A stretch of 64,000 nt of DNA from the NCBI RefSeq assembly GCF_036320965.1, contig NC_092249.1, forward strand, positions 6,958,114-7,022,113. The letters are read 5' to 3'. Below are positions 42,992 to 55,290 of this stretch, one piece after another (the first letter of the stretch is position 1; the number at the start of each line of letters is the position of its first letter). The notes under the pieces were generated by a model, which saw only the letters and a list, made by a program, of their open reading frames with translations, ran no database searches and was not told the DNA's origin. This DNA comes from Panulirus ornatus. Its lineage: Eukaryota > Arthropoda > Malacostraca > Decapoda > Palinuridae. The position numbers were made by a program, and so were the translations under genes.

Positions 42992-45900
42992 GTAAGTTAA
43001 TTGTAGTACTGAATAATACCATATGTGACCTGTCTTTCATACTTTTGGTAGATCAGCACTTACCTTATTCACCTGCCCAAGGAAAGCTTTCTTTGGAGCT
43101 GCTGCAGCACACAGAAAGCTCACTTCATCCACAGGGTGGGACCACAGGTCAAGGTCAAGAAGTGGGGTGATGTGTTTGCCTGTAAGAAGAGAAAACAGGA
43201 CAATTAAGAAGTGTTCATTGTCTTCAAAATGGAAGTTGCATTTTGGGTATAACAAATGATGTGCTATGCACCAAAACCACAGCCTCCTGTCCACAATCAG
43301 GACCCACAGATATTTCCATGGTTTCCCTCGGCTGTTTCATATCCCATGGTTCAGTCCGTTTACTGTTAGGTGTTACTGGAATTTGACTGCTTGAATTTAC
43401 ACTGAGTGAAAAGTTACCTTTGGTGAGGCTGTATCACTGGGAGTACTGTCTTATCAAAGAACTTCTAACTTCAAAGGACACTTATATTTTCCTTCTACTG
43501 GAAGTAGCTCAGCCTTGGGCTGCAGGGGCCTTTAGAAAGGTCATGGACAACATCTCGAGTATTTCATAGAAATTGGTCCTGGGGTAAATATAAATAGGTA
43601 TCTTTATGGGGCTACTGAAGCACTTAGGAAGCCAGCCATGTCCACCAGGCAGGGCCAAAGGTCATAAAGTGTAGTGATATTGTGTGTGTGCATCAGTGTG
43701 GTAAGTGTTGGACAATTGAGCATTATGTGCTCAGTGTCTTCATTGCAATAGTTGCATTGTTGCCATGAAGGGTCTTGGGGTGTTTTGAATGTGTGTTTAG
43801 TATCAAAAGGCTAGTGATGTTCAGAGTGTAAATGGGAAAGTGTGACTCATTACTGGCTAGGTAGTGTAGTTTTAGATGGATGAATGTCTGGTGGATGATA
43901 TTTAAGTCTGAGTTGAGGTGGTGGTTGTATAATGCTTGTCAGGTAATTTCAACCTGTGTCCGATTTGTAAGGTTGTGTTTGTTGGGGATGAGGGAATTCA
44001 TGAGAAGAGGTTCCTGAAAGTTGCAGCCAGCTTAACCTTCTTAATTTTACTGGAGGGTTGGTGGCTGGTTTGCTTTTGTGAAGAATTAAGTGCTGAGCAT
44101 GTTGAGATGGGACTTTATGGGAGGATGTGCATTTCATTGTGAAAGTGTTTAGTGTTTGTGGTTTCTTGGCTGCCAGTGATTGTTCTAAATGCTCAATTTT
44201 GTGTGGTTTGCAGCTTTGTTATATTTGCTGTTGAGGGGTGGATAGCTAGGCAAGGGAGGCATAGCTTAAGATAGAGGGAATTGATTATTTTCTGAGAATG
44301 CTAAGAGATTCATTTTCTTGTACAGATTTGGTACCAGCCAATGTCCTGAGGGCATTTACTTTGTTTATTGCTTTGATGTTGATGTTTTTGGCATGGGAAA
44401 AATGTCATATGTGTATCACATATGATTCCCTAGAATGGTTGGTATTTTGTTACGTACGAGTGATCTTCCATTCATGGTGACTGAAGGATTAAAGTTGGAT
44501 ATATATCAGACTGGGATTAAAAGATTGGTTAAGAGGTTTATGGAGTATGGAATCTTCCAACTTTCAATATCTTGTATTTCTATCATTCTTGTTTTTGAAG
44601 GTATTTATACCAGCCAGTCTAGCAATGAAATCTAAGATTTTATTGCTGTAGTGTAAAATTATCTTTCTCTGTTCTTAAGTCGATGATGTGGTTTGATAAA
44701 CTGAATGTACTAGGTGCTTCTTTGGTGTATTTGATATAATGCAATGCATATTCTATGCTCCCATTCTTTTATTTCTTTGAAATGTATTCATTCAGCTTTA
44801 GACATAATGATTTTGAAAGTTTTGAGTATGAAAAATACTACATATGCCATCAGTTTATATTTTGTACTGCTTTGCAGGTTTAAGCATAAGACAGTGTTTT
44901 ATGAAGAAAGGAATGTGTGGAGGGCAATGTCCCTATGTACCATGTTGTAATTGTGCGGAACTTGGATTGCTCTGTGCTCAAGCTTGCTGCAATTGTGGTA
45001 CCAAGCCATCATGTTCTGCATTACTAGACTATTGCTGCAAAGGAGATCAGGTAAGATATATAACTGAGATTGTGCTTTTGTAAAGGCTTATGATAAGATA
45101 TATTGAGAATATAGATACTTACCATGTAAGTATCTATGCTGAATTTTTTTTTTACTGTCTGATTCATAAATTTTCATCATTAAAAACATAATCAGATTCA
45201 GTTTGGTGTGTTTTTCATGTTTATCACTTAAGGCATGAGGATTTCTAATAGATTTTGTAAAACCCAATAATAGCAATCAAAAACAGTATACTAGGAAAGG
45301 TAATGGCAATAAGCAATATTTTTATACTAAGTATACTTAAGAAATGATATTAAGCAATATGTTTTATAGTGATTAATGAAGTATGGCATTTTTCCGTAAA
45401 CACAGCAATAGTTTTTATAAAGGCCATTTGTGACTGACGGATATATCATATACTTTGGCTTTGAATAGGCATTGTGTGTTCTTGAGTCATGAAGAATACT
45501 AAACCAAAAGAGGAGCATTATGTATGAGCAGTTGAATAAATCTCATAAAAATCCTTCACCTTATGTGGTTCCTTAATTATACCATCAGGTGGAAGAAACT
45601 TTAAAAGACTGCATATTGATGCAGAAATAGTTTTTCTGCCCTAGTGCTAGACTGTCAGTAATTTAAAAGAATTATTGGCTTTAGCAAGACTAAAAAGTGA
45701 CATCTGAAAGATAATAAACAAATGGTGATGAAAATCCTATGAAGTGATGTAGACATTATAAGAAATATTCAAATACAATTTTGGCAATGAATAAGCAAAT
45801 TGTATGAGTAGATGAATTAAGTGTATAATTGAATAATGACATTAATATGTTTAATATCCCTTTACATCAATTCCCTTCCATGGCAATCCTACCCATCCTT

Positions 45901-47829
45901 CCTGTCATTCTCACATCGTTATTATGTTCTGTCCCTCCTTGCCAGTGTCCAGCTACAGCACACTTAGTTTCATGAGGTTACACAGAACTAGAACAATTAG
46001 TTTAATGGCAAGAAATGGTGTATATTCTAAATCAATCAATTTCACCACTTTAGCATTATAGAATGATAAAGATGATATGCACTTGTAGAATTAGGGGATA
46101 TATTCCAAACCAACCAATTTTACCTCCATAGCCTCAAAGAATGATAACAAAATATATGATATACTCTCTTAGAATTAACCTAAATAACCTAAAACACAGC
46201 TATTTGTTAAGTGAATGAGGTATATGACATAAAAATAAAATTCACAGTATTGATATCCACAAAGCCAAGTGCATGTAAAGGTGGGTACCGAATCATACCG
46301 TGTGTCATGTTATAGTATATCCCTCTGAATCTATGATGCTTTAGTCTTAGTTTAACTATTCTTGCAAAATATTTTCCCAGAACCTAGGTAAAAGATCATG
46401 GAAGCTGTGACAGTGAACTGCTTGCAAAAAGCAGCTTCAGTAGCATTTGACGCAAAATTTGTAAACATCAAATTAAGATCCACTGAACTCCTGGAGTTTA
46501 TTGTATCCTTACCAAGCTCCACTCATCTATGTAAATTCCTTCTCATCCATATCAGCTTTCGGTTATCCATATTAAGTCTTCCTGATCTATGTCAAATTTC
46601 TAATGAAACTTGGAAAGTTTCATTCACTTTCGTTAAGTTCAACCCATTCCTTCAACACTTTACCCATACCTATCAAGTTCTACCACATTCCAGCCAAAAA
46701 TAACCCACTCCCTCTAAGTCCCACTCATTTCTATTAAGCCAACTTTATCTCGTAGTTCCACCCATGTTAACTAGTTCCCACCCCTCATTCATCTTTTCTA
46801 AATTATATCCAACTCTGTCGAGTTGTTAATGTATCCCTGCTAGTCCTTTTCCTCCCTAACAAGTTTTGGTCATCTTTAACAGGTTTCCCACCCCTGCCAT
46901 GGTTTACCCATTCCTGGCAAGTTTCCGGTCAATTCTACCAAGCGCTGAAATGTTACATCTGCACCATATGTATATGCAAGACTGAATTGCAAAGCGTACA
47001 AATTTGTAAATGTGAAGAAAGTAATTTCTACTGAGAAAGAGATTGAATTTTCAGTTAAAAACAAGTAGAAAAGCACTGGATTCCTGAAATGTCTGAACAG
47101 TTTACAGGCAGAATAGTATATGTGAAACAGAAAATGAATCAGGACTCAGCTGTACTTAACCTTTAAGTCCCACTCAATCCTTCCAGGCTCCATCCAATTC
47201 TGCCATATCCTACCCATTCCTCCAGAATTTCAACTATTAGCCCTAAGTCCTGCTCATTTCTGTAATACCATCTTTTGCCTACTAGCAAAGTTGTCCTGTT
47301 TCCTTCCATATCAAACCCATCCTACCCATCAATACTTATTTCAACTCTTCTGTCAAGTCCCACTCATATCTGCTTAGTCCCTTTCATCCTTTCCAAGCCT
47401 TACCCACCTCCGTCATATCCCCATAGGTTCCTCGTAGAAGCTCCAAATCACACTTGTCCTGTTAAGTTTCACCTACCCACATGAAGCCCCTCTTATTACT
47501 GCCGAGTTCCTTACATTTAAAAAGAGATTGAAGACAACTTCGCTGTCATTGATTACTGAATTGTCTTCCAGGGATGCAGTTGCCTTCATTTAGAATGCTG
47601 TGAGATGTGCACAGACTGCTCAAGGTGGAACATTTGTGAAGACAACTGTTGCCAGGATTTTTGCAGTTCCCTTAGCAGTTGCTGCTCAGCTCCTTCTATC
47701 TGTAGTACCAAACCACTTTGTGATTGCACTAGCTGCTCTTGTTCCTGTACTGCACCAGAGTGTTCTACTATTAATTGCTTTTGCTGTGAAATTACTATCA
47801 AGGGACGTGGTCCTCAGGAAGATAGATAA
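42877..47829 (+). CDS. Cysteine-rich single-pass membrane protein, 3 exons, 181 aa, family unknown
   Basis: Exons 42877-42991, 44878-45050 and 47572-47829 join in phase (ATTG|GTAAGT ... TTTGCAG|GT; GATCAG|GTAAGA ... TCTTCCAG|GGA) and end at TAA (47827-47829). Residues 1-18 are polar, 19-39 form one hydrophobic segment (PLAAIFCIAIAVYVVLIIIG), and the remaining ~142 residues hold 35 cysteines, many as CC, CxC or CxxC (CPYVPCCNC, CCNCGTKPSC, CTSCSCSCTAPEC). I do not recognise the family. The cysteine pattern could serve metal binding, disulfides or palmitoylation; which applies depends on topology, which the sequence does not settle. An acceptor-like TTTAACAGAG lies immediately before the ATG, so an upstream 5'-UTR exon is likely. 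Introns contain LINE debris and a decayed minisatellite. The open frame across three exons and consistent cysteine spacing argue that the gene is real. Confidence 0.8.
43035..43225 (-). mobile_element. Jockey-like LINE 3' end
   Basis: On the minus strand it reads KCNFHFEDNEHFLIVLFSLL and DLWSHPVDEVSFLCAAAAP, the typical zinc-knuckle and C-terminal tail of Jockey-type reverse transcriptases. Located in intron 1 of the cysteine-rich gene. Confidence 0.7.
43255..43375 (-). mobile_element. LINE family A 3'-UTR fragment
   Basis: 'tatgcaccaaaaccacagcc', 'ccacagatatttccatggtt' and 'catatcccatggttcagtcc' align with 11300-11390 and 16000-16090. Confidence 0.65.
43405..43550. repeat. Dispersed repeat shared with 49410-49560
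   Basis: Both contain 'ttacctttg...gctgtatca', 'agtac.gt.t.atc..agaacttct' and 'agcc.tg..gctgcagg'. The element type is unknown; it may be another LINE 3' end. Confidence 0.6.
43590..44640 (-). mobile_element. Jockey-like LINE 3' part
   Basis: On the minus strand near 43770-43600: QQCNYCNEDTEHIMLNCPTL, then TTLYDLWPCLVDMAGFLSAS and a stop. This CxxC...H...C motif and its tail are typical of Jockey-clade ORF2 ends. Upstream (44137-43949) is a Ser/His/Pro-rich segment of the same element. Confidence 0.72.
44878..45050 (+). CDS. Cysteine-rich membrane protein exon 2
   Basis: 173 bp. It encodes GLSIRQCFMKKGMCGGQC onwards, with 13 cysteines in 58 residues. The acceptor TACTGCTTTGCAG is good; the donor is CAG|GTAAGA. 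Confidence 0.85.
45051..46390. other. Intron of the cysteine-rich gene, AT-rich
   Basis: No repeat or exon that I can support. Confidence 0.55.
46490..47510. repeat. Old degenerate ~22-bp minisatellite
   Basis: Many imperfect units around 'aagtcccacccattcctgcc'. Interrupted by unrelated sequence at about 46935-47160. It ends about 60 bp before the acceptor of exon 3. Confidence 0.7.
47572..47829 (+). CDS. Cysteine-rich membrane protein exon 3 and stop
   Basis: 258 bp, phase 0, 22 cysteines in 85 residues, ending KGRGPQEDR and TAA. The acceptor is TTGTCTTCCAG. Three copies of 'ggactttgtc' follow in the probable 3' UTR (47980-48052). Confidence 0.85.
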   Translation, partial: GCSCLHLECCEMCTDCSRWNICEDNCCQDFCSSLSSCCSAPSICSTKPLCDCTSCSCSCTAPECSTINCFCCEITIKGRGPQEDR

Positions 47830-48330
47830 TTAAAGGAACCATGCAGGTTTGAGTTTGACCATTTCAACTTTATGCTGGAATTGTGTTCGGCATTGCCATT
47901 ACAATGCATTTCATGCATTTCATTCATGGGAATAACCACTCCATGGTCACTTCACAAGTGCAAGGCAGTGTTCGTATGGACTTTGTCCTAAAAATGTTTT
48001 AGATATGAAAACCATGAGGACTTTGTCTTAAATACATTTGTGGACTTTGTCCTAGGTTCAAGAAGCCATATCATTAATTGCCTTCTTAATGAAGATGTGA
48101 TAGGAGCAACTATTAAATTTGGCAATATAACATATAGGTTTTTAGCAAGATTGCTGAAAACTTCATGAGTGAGAAAGATGAACAAGAAAGTGTTCATGAT
48201 ATTTTATCTAGAATAGTAAATTAATTATGTAAAGTTGATTAATTAACTTCCATTCCCACAACCTCTATTCGCAAGTTCTTAAAAAAAAAAGATTGCTTCC
48301 AATCTCTAGTCATTTCTCTGATGTCCTCAC
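47830..48330. other. Probable 3' UTR or flank of the cysteine-rich gene
   Basis: Contains three spaced 'ggactttgtc(c/t)taa' copies; no clear poly(A) signal was identified. Confidence 0.4.
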
Positions 48331-48605
48331 CTAAATTGCCCAGAGCCCACCCAAGTCACCTCTCTCACAACATCTGTTCATTTTTTCTGTGGCCTACCTC
48401 CTCCCAGTACCCTCAAATGTACTGCTGTATATCTTCTTGGTCAACAAATCATCTGCCATACATATTACTTGACTGAACCATCCTAAAAGCCTTTCATCCA
48501 TGTGCCTTTTTAGTGATTTCTTCATACCACATATCCTTTTCATATCTGAATTCTTACCAAAGTACATATCACCACTGCTCCTATTTTTTTGATTTATTTT
48601 CAAAA
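48330..48605 (-). mobile_element. LINE family A/B RT fragment
   Basis: On the minus strand: KRICGMKKSLKRHMDERLLG, WFSQVICMADDLLTKKIY and FEGTGRR, the diverged counterpart of 'WFGHMERMSEERLTKRIYVSEVEGTRR'. Confidence 0.75.
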
Positions 48606-49409
48606 CTCAGAGCCATTTGAGTCTTAGAAATAAAGTGATTGGAAAAGTACTTATTGATTGCAGAAAATAGAGATATGAGGTTCAAGTCTTCATCATGATA
48701 TCAGTGTCCTTTAGAAAGGATCTTTTATTTTTGTTATAGCAAAAACAAAGAAATTGTGCATACAATCTGAACTGCACAAAACAGATTGGTGCTTCCACAC
48801 CCAGAGGGATTCCTAGATCTTCAGTAACTTAGAACATGCTAAAGAAACTACAGCAAGGGCTTAGTTTCCCAACCACTGTAATACAGTGTTGTGTTACACA
48901 ATTCACAGTATAAAAGTGGCTCGTTGAAGGGGCAGCTATGTATGGGACTCATGTTCAGTATGCTCAAAAATGTTGAGATAGGATTACTAGTAACAGTGTA
49001 CAAAAGAAAAAGAAATTAAGAAACATTCCTATATGTGGCAATGATCCCCAACACGCAGCCAAGTGTTCACTGAACTTTTCAGTGCAGAAATTTATGTGGC
49101 ACATCAAGACCAGATGTTTTACCCTTTAAAATACGGAGAATCTCACAGCAAAGTTATGGTGTTTTGTGGGACTATTAAGATAGAAGCCAAGGCTTTTCTT
49201 TCTAAGGAACAGCAAATAGACTCAAGCTTTTCTCTTGAAAAACACTGTCCAGTTCAGCAAACTTGCTGGTAAGCTATGCAAAAGTGACATTGCTTGCATT
49301 CTTACAATTGCTGATGGTTCCTGTGCTACATTAGTATGCAAGTTAAGGTATCATTGGGTCTATTTGTTTTGTGGGCTTTACCAGATTTTGCTTGCTTGTG
49401 GTTCCACTA

Positions 49410-49560
49410 CAAGGAGATAATTACCTTTGACGATGCTGTATCATCAGAGTACAGTTTCATCTGAGAACTTCTTGCTCCAAAGGTGTCCATCCTTTCCATG
49501 CTAGTGATTGTAGCCAAGCCTGAAAGCTGCAGGAACCCCTGGAAAAATGACCTTGGGTTA
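49410..49560. repeat. Second copy of the dispersed repeat at 43405-43550
   Basis: Similar over about 140 bp in the same orientation; see that entry. Confidence 0.6.
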
Positions 49561-49617
49561 TATAATGATATTGATATTGATAGAATAATGATAATAATAA
49601 GAATAATGATAATAATA

Positions 49618-49720
49618 ACATTCTTCGTCTCTTTCCTGGTGCTACTTTGCTGATGTGGGGAAACAGCGATTAAGTATAACAAATAGAATAATAATGATAA
49701 TAATAATGATAATAATACAA
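49618..49720 (+). mobile_element. LINE family A 3' terminus
   Basis: 'cttcgtctctttcctggtgc' and 'gggaaacagcgattaag' match the 3' terminus at 55215-55265, followed by AT-rich simple sequence. Confidence 0.6.
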
Positions 49721-51105
49721 CTAAGTATACAGTTGGGAATGGGTAATATCATATGGTTTCCTACACATTGGCCACAATGGGGTTTACTGCCACTTTATTT
49801 CAAGAATAGTTCCGCAGAGTTTTGTGTGTCTGCACCTATTAGAGACAGGCAGACTTGTTTATGAAGGTGGATTGTTACTCACCTTGGAGAACACCTCTCA
49901 GCATAATGTAGATGATTAACAATTTTGTGATTCTGGTTATATTCACATCTTCCATGTACTACACGTAACCTCATTCAGCAAATGAATCATGGATTACATC
50001 ATGCCATGTAAACAGCTAATAAAAGAACGTCCCTAATGACAGACAAGAATAGAACACATGGTAAGGTAGATTTGACAGTGGCTTTTGATTTGAAGGTAGC
50101 GATCACCTATCTAGTCTACTGCCAATAAGACATTGTACATATCATTTTAGTCAGCAGTTGAAAGCAGCTTTTGGTGGAATGTTCGTTATGAGTGGGAAGA
50201 GTTTTCCTATCTTTTGTATGTGTGGCTCAGGCTTTCTTTAGTATAGTTTGTGAAAGATATTTTTACAGAGGAAGTAGAGAAATGGTTGCATCAGAATGAT
50301 GACACCATTTGGCTGCCTTTTCCAAACCAGTTTTGGTCTTTGATAAAAGTAGGTTTTCAACCCATCACCTTGACTAGAAAAAGATGTCAGTGTATGCCAC
50401 TTCCCATGCTTAGGAGAGTCTTAGACAAGTTATGCAGTTTTATAATCATGCTTGAATGGAGCAAACTTTTCACATGAATCGAATATCTAAGTTCAGTGAA
50501 GTAGAAAAAATTATGGCTACTATATCACTGCAGTGAAACTGAAACTTCTGAAGATCTTTAACTTCTCTAATGTCTCAAATCTAAGTCAAGCAAGCCTCTA
50601 CTTTTTCTCCTGTGGGCATTATAGCTGTACATTTTGTGGTCATGGTGTAATTATTAGAGACTCACTGAGACTATATTTCTGAGCAGTAATGTTCTTTCTG
50701 CAGCACATATTATTTGCACATTGAATCTCGGGCAGTTAGATCATTACTTAATTTAATTTAGCATTTAATAGGATGTTATCATAACTAGTGTAATTAGTAA
50801 GAGATTATCCACCCTCTTCCCTTTTCCTTACTTAAGGTGTGCTAAAGCAACTGTAACTATACTGAACTATATTTTGCACTACAATGATCTGTTTGATGTA
50901 CATATTAAAACAGTGATATAGTAGAGTGTACCATAATTTGATAAAGAAAAATTCAACTTTTAATAGAGGTTTTACCCTAGAGAAATACAGTATCTTTTCT
51001 TATGAACTGTTTTTTTTAGGAAGAGCATCTATAAAATATGTCTCTTACTCAAGGATTGTAACTTTTCATCTATCTGTCTAGTACAGTATTATGTTTCAGG
51101 ATGAC
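49721..51105. other. Unique sequence, nothing recognised
   Basis: Short ORFs only (longest 75 aa at 50250-50477); no family match. Confidence 0.45.
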
Positions 51106-51290
51106 CTGGTGGTTAAGTTTTTAAACCACTTGGCAGATAAGTCCCGTGTTTAGGTTTTGACTCCCACTTATTCCCATTTTCAAAGGTGTGCTCTAGTTCG
51201 TGGCCAGGCCTTGAATGAAAAGAAAGAGGGCATTAAAGTGGAAAGGCAGGATATAAAAAAAGGAAGATAGGTGTATGATTTCTGTAAGAA
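51105..51290 (+). mobile_element. Possible tRNA-type SINE remnant
   Basis: 'gacctggtggttaagttt' and 'gtttaggttttgactcccac' sit at A-box and B-box spacing, followed by 'gtggccaggccttgaatgaa'. Weak. Confidence 0.35.
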
Positions 51291-51294
51291 AAGT

Positions 51295-53110
51295 GATGCC
51301 CATTCCCTCTAGGAACTTCCGTCAAGGTGATGGCCATAGCAAAAGAGTCTCCAGTACTCTTTCACTCCATTTCCTCATGTCACATGTGGTCTTCCTCTCT
51401 TACCAATCCCTTTAATATCATTATCGTACAGTCTTCTTGTAAACACCCCAGCTTGCATTCTTACCCCATGCCCAAACCACCTCAAAATATTACGTTTCAC
51501 TCACTCTACCATTCCCTGCCATACCACATCTCTCATACACCCCTTATTTCTTTCTCCATTCCATGCAGTCATACCACATGCTCCTCCAAAAGAGCTCATT
51601 TCCACAGCCAGGATTCTTGACCACAGACCATGTCCATGTTTCGGCTGCATAGATGAAGGTCGGGAGGCCTATGCTGTCATTTAACCCTTTCTTCACTTCC
51701 ATACTTACACCTATATGCTTCATTATTTTAATAAGGGACCCATTGACTTTTGTCCTGTACTGCTCTTTCCTTTATCTCTCCTCCCATATCACTAAACTTA
51801 CCCAAGATAGCTCCTAAATGCTTAAATTCTCTATATTCTTCCATTCATTTCCCCCTCTCCTATATCTATAGCACAATTTATGACACTGTCTTCTTTCTCT
51901 CTGTGTGGTTTTGCCAAGTGTATTCTTTCTATGCTTTCAGTTTCTTTTCAGAGACTATTACTTGACTTTTACTAGCATTTACTTTCAGTCACAAATCTTC
52001 ACTCTTCACTTTCAATGAACAGCATGATAACATCTGCAAACAGGCTCGTTACCAGCCACCATACCTCTCTGCCACACTCCAACTCTGCATCCCGTTTCCC
52101 AAGTTTTGCTTTCACCTCTAGCATTCCATCCATGTATGTGTTAAAAAGCCATGGCGACATCACACTGCCCTGCCTCACACCCACATGTATACCAGGACCT
52201 TTGATCTACTCTCCATCCATTCTAACTCAAACATTTGCTACTCTGTAGAAGGCTTTCACACCATCTAACAATTGTTCCCCCTACGTCATATATCCTTAAC
52301 TCATTCCAGAAAATGTACCACTTGACTCTCTCATATGCTTTCTCCAGATCTATTAAAGGTGCATATGACTTCTTACCTTTTGCTTGGTACTTTTCCATAG
52401 ACATTTGCATCCCAGAAATCTGATGCAATACATCCCCTACCTTCCCTTAAAAAACCCTTACTCTCCACTTATTCTGCATTCAGTCACTTCCATTACTTGA
52501 TCATTGAACACTCTTGCATACACATTTTATGGTATACTTAACAGATTCATTCCCCTATAATTAATGCATACATCTTTAGCACCTTCATCTTTGAATAAAA
52601 GAATGATAACAGGTTTCACCCAATCCTCAGGCACAACATTCTGTTTCCTGGCTAAATTACACATCAATTGCATCCATTCTGTCACAATTTCTCCTCCATT
52701 CTTGAGCATTTCAACCATAATCCTATCCACTCCAGATGCCTTTTCTACCTTTAGCATCATCATCACCCTTTTTAACCTCCCTTCTTGTGATAGACCCTTG
52801 CACTTGTATCCTTTTCCTTTTATCCTCCATACTCTTGCATGTAATGCATGTAACAACTGCTGCCTCACCCTCTCCCACATTCATCAGTTCTTCAAAATAT
52901 TCTTTTCATCTTCCTTTCTCTTTATCCTTTTGATTCACAAACTCTTTTTGGTTCAGTAGCTCCCTTTCCTTACCTTTCACATTAAGGTTTCCACTCTTAC
53001 ATTCACCTCTTTCCTTTTTCACTCCTTCCAGTACTGTTTCTTATTTTCCCAAAACATCCCACTCAGCTTTCTCCCAGTATCTTCACATACTCTTTCTTTG
53101 GTCTCCTGAC
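51295..53110 (-). mobile_element. Decayed LINE (family A/B type), reverse transcriptase
   Basis: On the minus strand from 52880: EKASGVDRIMVEMLKNGGEI, WVKPVIILLFKDEGAKDVCI, NYRGMNLLSIP; then PLIDLEKAYERVKWYIFWNE (52380 region); then VRQGSVMSPWLFNTYMDGML, where the catalytic FADD has become FADV. Frameshifts separate the blocks, so it is inactive. Confidence 0.88.
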
Positions 53111-53565
53111 TTTAGAATGCTTAAGCATATATTTGTATTGTTACTGCTAGATCTCTGTCGTTAGGTAGCCATAGTGCTTTAGGAAGGTTGTATGTATACC
53201 ACCCTGTTTTAAATATGTATAGTAGCACACATAAGAAATAAATGAATTATCTTAACATACATTCATGTATTGGTAACTCCTCAGGTTTTAAGATTTGTGT
53301 AGTCAACCAAGGGTGTTGTGATGGCTTCCTTTGCTGCTCTCTTTGAAATGAGCCAGTATATACAGTGCTTTGAATGTGTCAAAATTAACTAAATAATGTA
53401 TACAATATGTTTGTTGTCATTTATTGAATCATCTTGATGTATATATATCTATCCTAACATCACAAAAGCTGTGCACTAATAAAGCATAATATATGGTTGA
53501 TAAATTTCTCTTGACTTTCATTTCATGATTAAGATATAACATGTACGAGTATGTAGAGTACAAAT
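53111..53565. other. Unique AT-rich sequence
   Basis: Contains 'actaataaagca' (about 53477), a possible poly(A) signal, with no gene assigned to it. Confidence 0.4.
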
Positions 53566-53569
53566 GGCT

Positions 53570-54915
53570 TCAAGCAGCATCAACACCCCTCCTTCTCCCA
53601 TACTAGGGGCAGCAGACTTCAACAAAGCATTTAACACTGTTCTCCTTACATATCCTCACACAAAAGATAGTTGACACAACCCCTCAAAATATTGACAGAA
53701 GGTGGTTAGCCAAGTTCGTAGCTGGCTGTCGTGTGAGAGTCATTCACAGTGGCTTCACCACTAAAATCCATAAGCTCTGCAATGGAGTTGCTCAAGGAAC
53801 AGTTCTGCCTCCAGTTCCTTTCAGTATTTTCCTACTTGAATTTCTATCATCATCTACTGCCACAGTGTGAAGGTTTCCTCATTACATACAATCTTACTAT
53901 CACATAATAGCACCCAGATAAGCAGCAACAAGTATGCAACACTTCATCGCACACATGGAGCACTGGCTTACCCAAAACAGAATGTCTGCATCTCCAAAGA
54001 TGTCATCACTGATGCTTTTAAGCCTAAACGAGCATGATTCCCCCCCCTGCATCCACCAGTCACCTTGAATAGCCAGTGGCTCCCACCCAACACAACATTA
54101 GCTATTCTGGGCATCACATATGACACACACTTGACAATCACCACCACACCAAAAATATCAACACAAATGCAACAAACTAAGTGACTGACCTCAGGACACT
54201 CAAGTGGTATCAGATCTGAACATGAATAGGAATTGCTCGGTGTCTGTAACAGACAATTTATCCTCTGCATCCTACAGTATGCTTCACTCTGTCAAAAGCA
54301 AATATAACAAAGATGCAAACCACGCAAAACAGAGCACTTGAAATAAGAGGTGATTTTCTAGAAACTGCAAACATTTAACACTGACACCTTGATCAGCCCA
54401 ATACAATACAACCATAATGTGTTCCGCACTCAGTTCTCTTATGTCAGCAATAGACCCTTCCCATCCAAACCCATCCATATATGACAGCTACTCCCAAATA
54501 GAAATTAAAGGCTTACTCCCACCTCACACTTCAGTATCCTGTACACACAGACACCCTACTTTCTCCTGCAAAAATAATACTGACAAAATATATACACCAA
54601 AATGAAGGACAAGCACACAGCACCATCTTACCAGGCATACAGCCATCAAAAGCCCCCACTTCTCAGATATATATTATCAACCTTTTCTCATGTATTATAT
54701 AGACACTACCCTTCCCTAAAGAATTGCAAACACTTATTATATCATATCTCAAGACTCTTCATGCCACACAATACCACAGTGAAGACTCTCCCCATATAAA
54801 CACATACATTAATAGACTTTATGACGTGTGTCCACCCAGTGGACGTGGCCAACTCCCAAGACGCTGCAGGAGCCCCAGTGAAGATAGGGACTCTTGGGCA
54901 AGAAACATGATGGTA
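53570..54915 (+). mobile_element. Jockey-like LINE, 3' part of the reverse transcriptase
   Basis: Frames with stops encode AADFNKAFNTV (palm motif), RRWLAKFVAGCRVRVIHSGF, then KLCNGVAQGTVLPPVPFSIF and further segments to INRLYDVCPPSGRGQLPRRC near 54880. Order and spacing fit a Jockey-type RT end. Truncated at the 5' side, several frameshifts. Confidence 0.8.
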
Positions 54916-54949
54916 TATATATATATCATTTATATATTATTTATAATTA

Positions 54950-55290
54950 CCTGCAGCCCAAATTGGAGGTGGAAAGATGGAGTGAAAAAGATTTTGTGTG
55001 ATCGGGGCCTGAACATGCAGGAGGGTGAAAGGAGGGCAAGGAATAGAGTGAATTGGAGCGATGTGGTATACAGGGGTTGACGTGCTGTCAGTGGATTGAA
55101 TCAAGGCATGTGAAGCGTCTGGGGTAAACCATGGAAATCTGTGTAGGTATGTATATTTTGCGTGTGTGGACGTATGTATATACATGTGTATGGGGGTGGG
55201 TTGGGCCATTTCTTCGTCTGTTTCCTTGCGCTACCTTGCAAACGCGGGAGACAGCGACAAAGCAAAAAAAAGAAAAAAAAAAAACCTGCA
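54950..55290 (+). mobile_element. LINE family A 3' end with poly(A)
   Basis: Encodes PNWRWKDGVKKILCDRGLNM and QEGERRARNRVNWSDVVYRG to a stop at 55080, then a shortened 3' UTR ending 'cttcgtctgtttccttgcgc', 'cgcgggagacagcgacaaag' and an A-rich tail (55262-55285). The adjacent Jockey copy ends at about 54915. Confidence 0.9.

Noticed and set aside
49030..49230. Possible Tc1/mariner transposase remnant ('aatgatccccaacacgcagcc' like NDPKHTA, and KVMVF)
   Set aside because: The two motifs are in the wrong order for a Tc1/mariner transposase, and no terminal inverted repeats or continuous frame were found.
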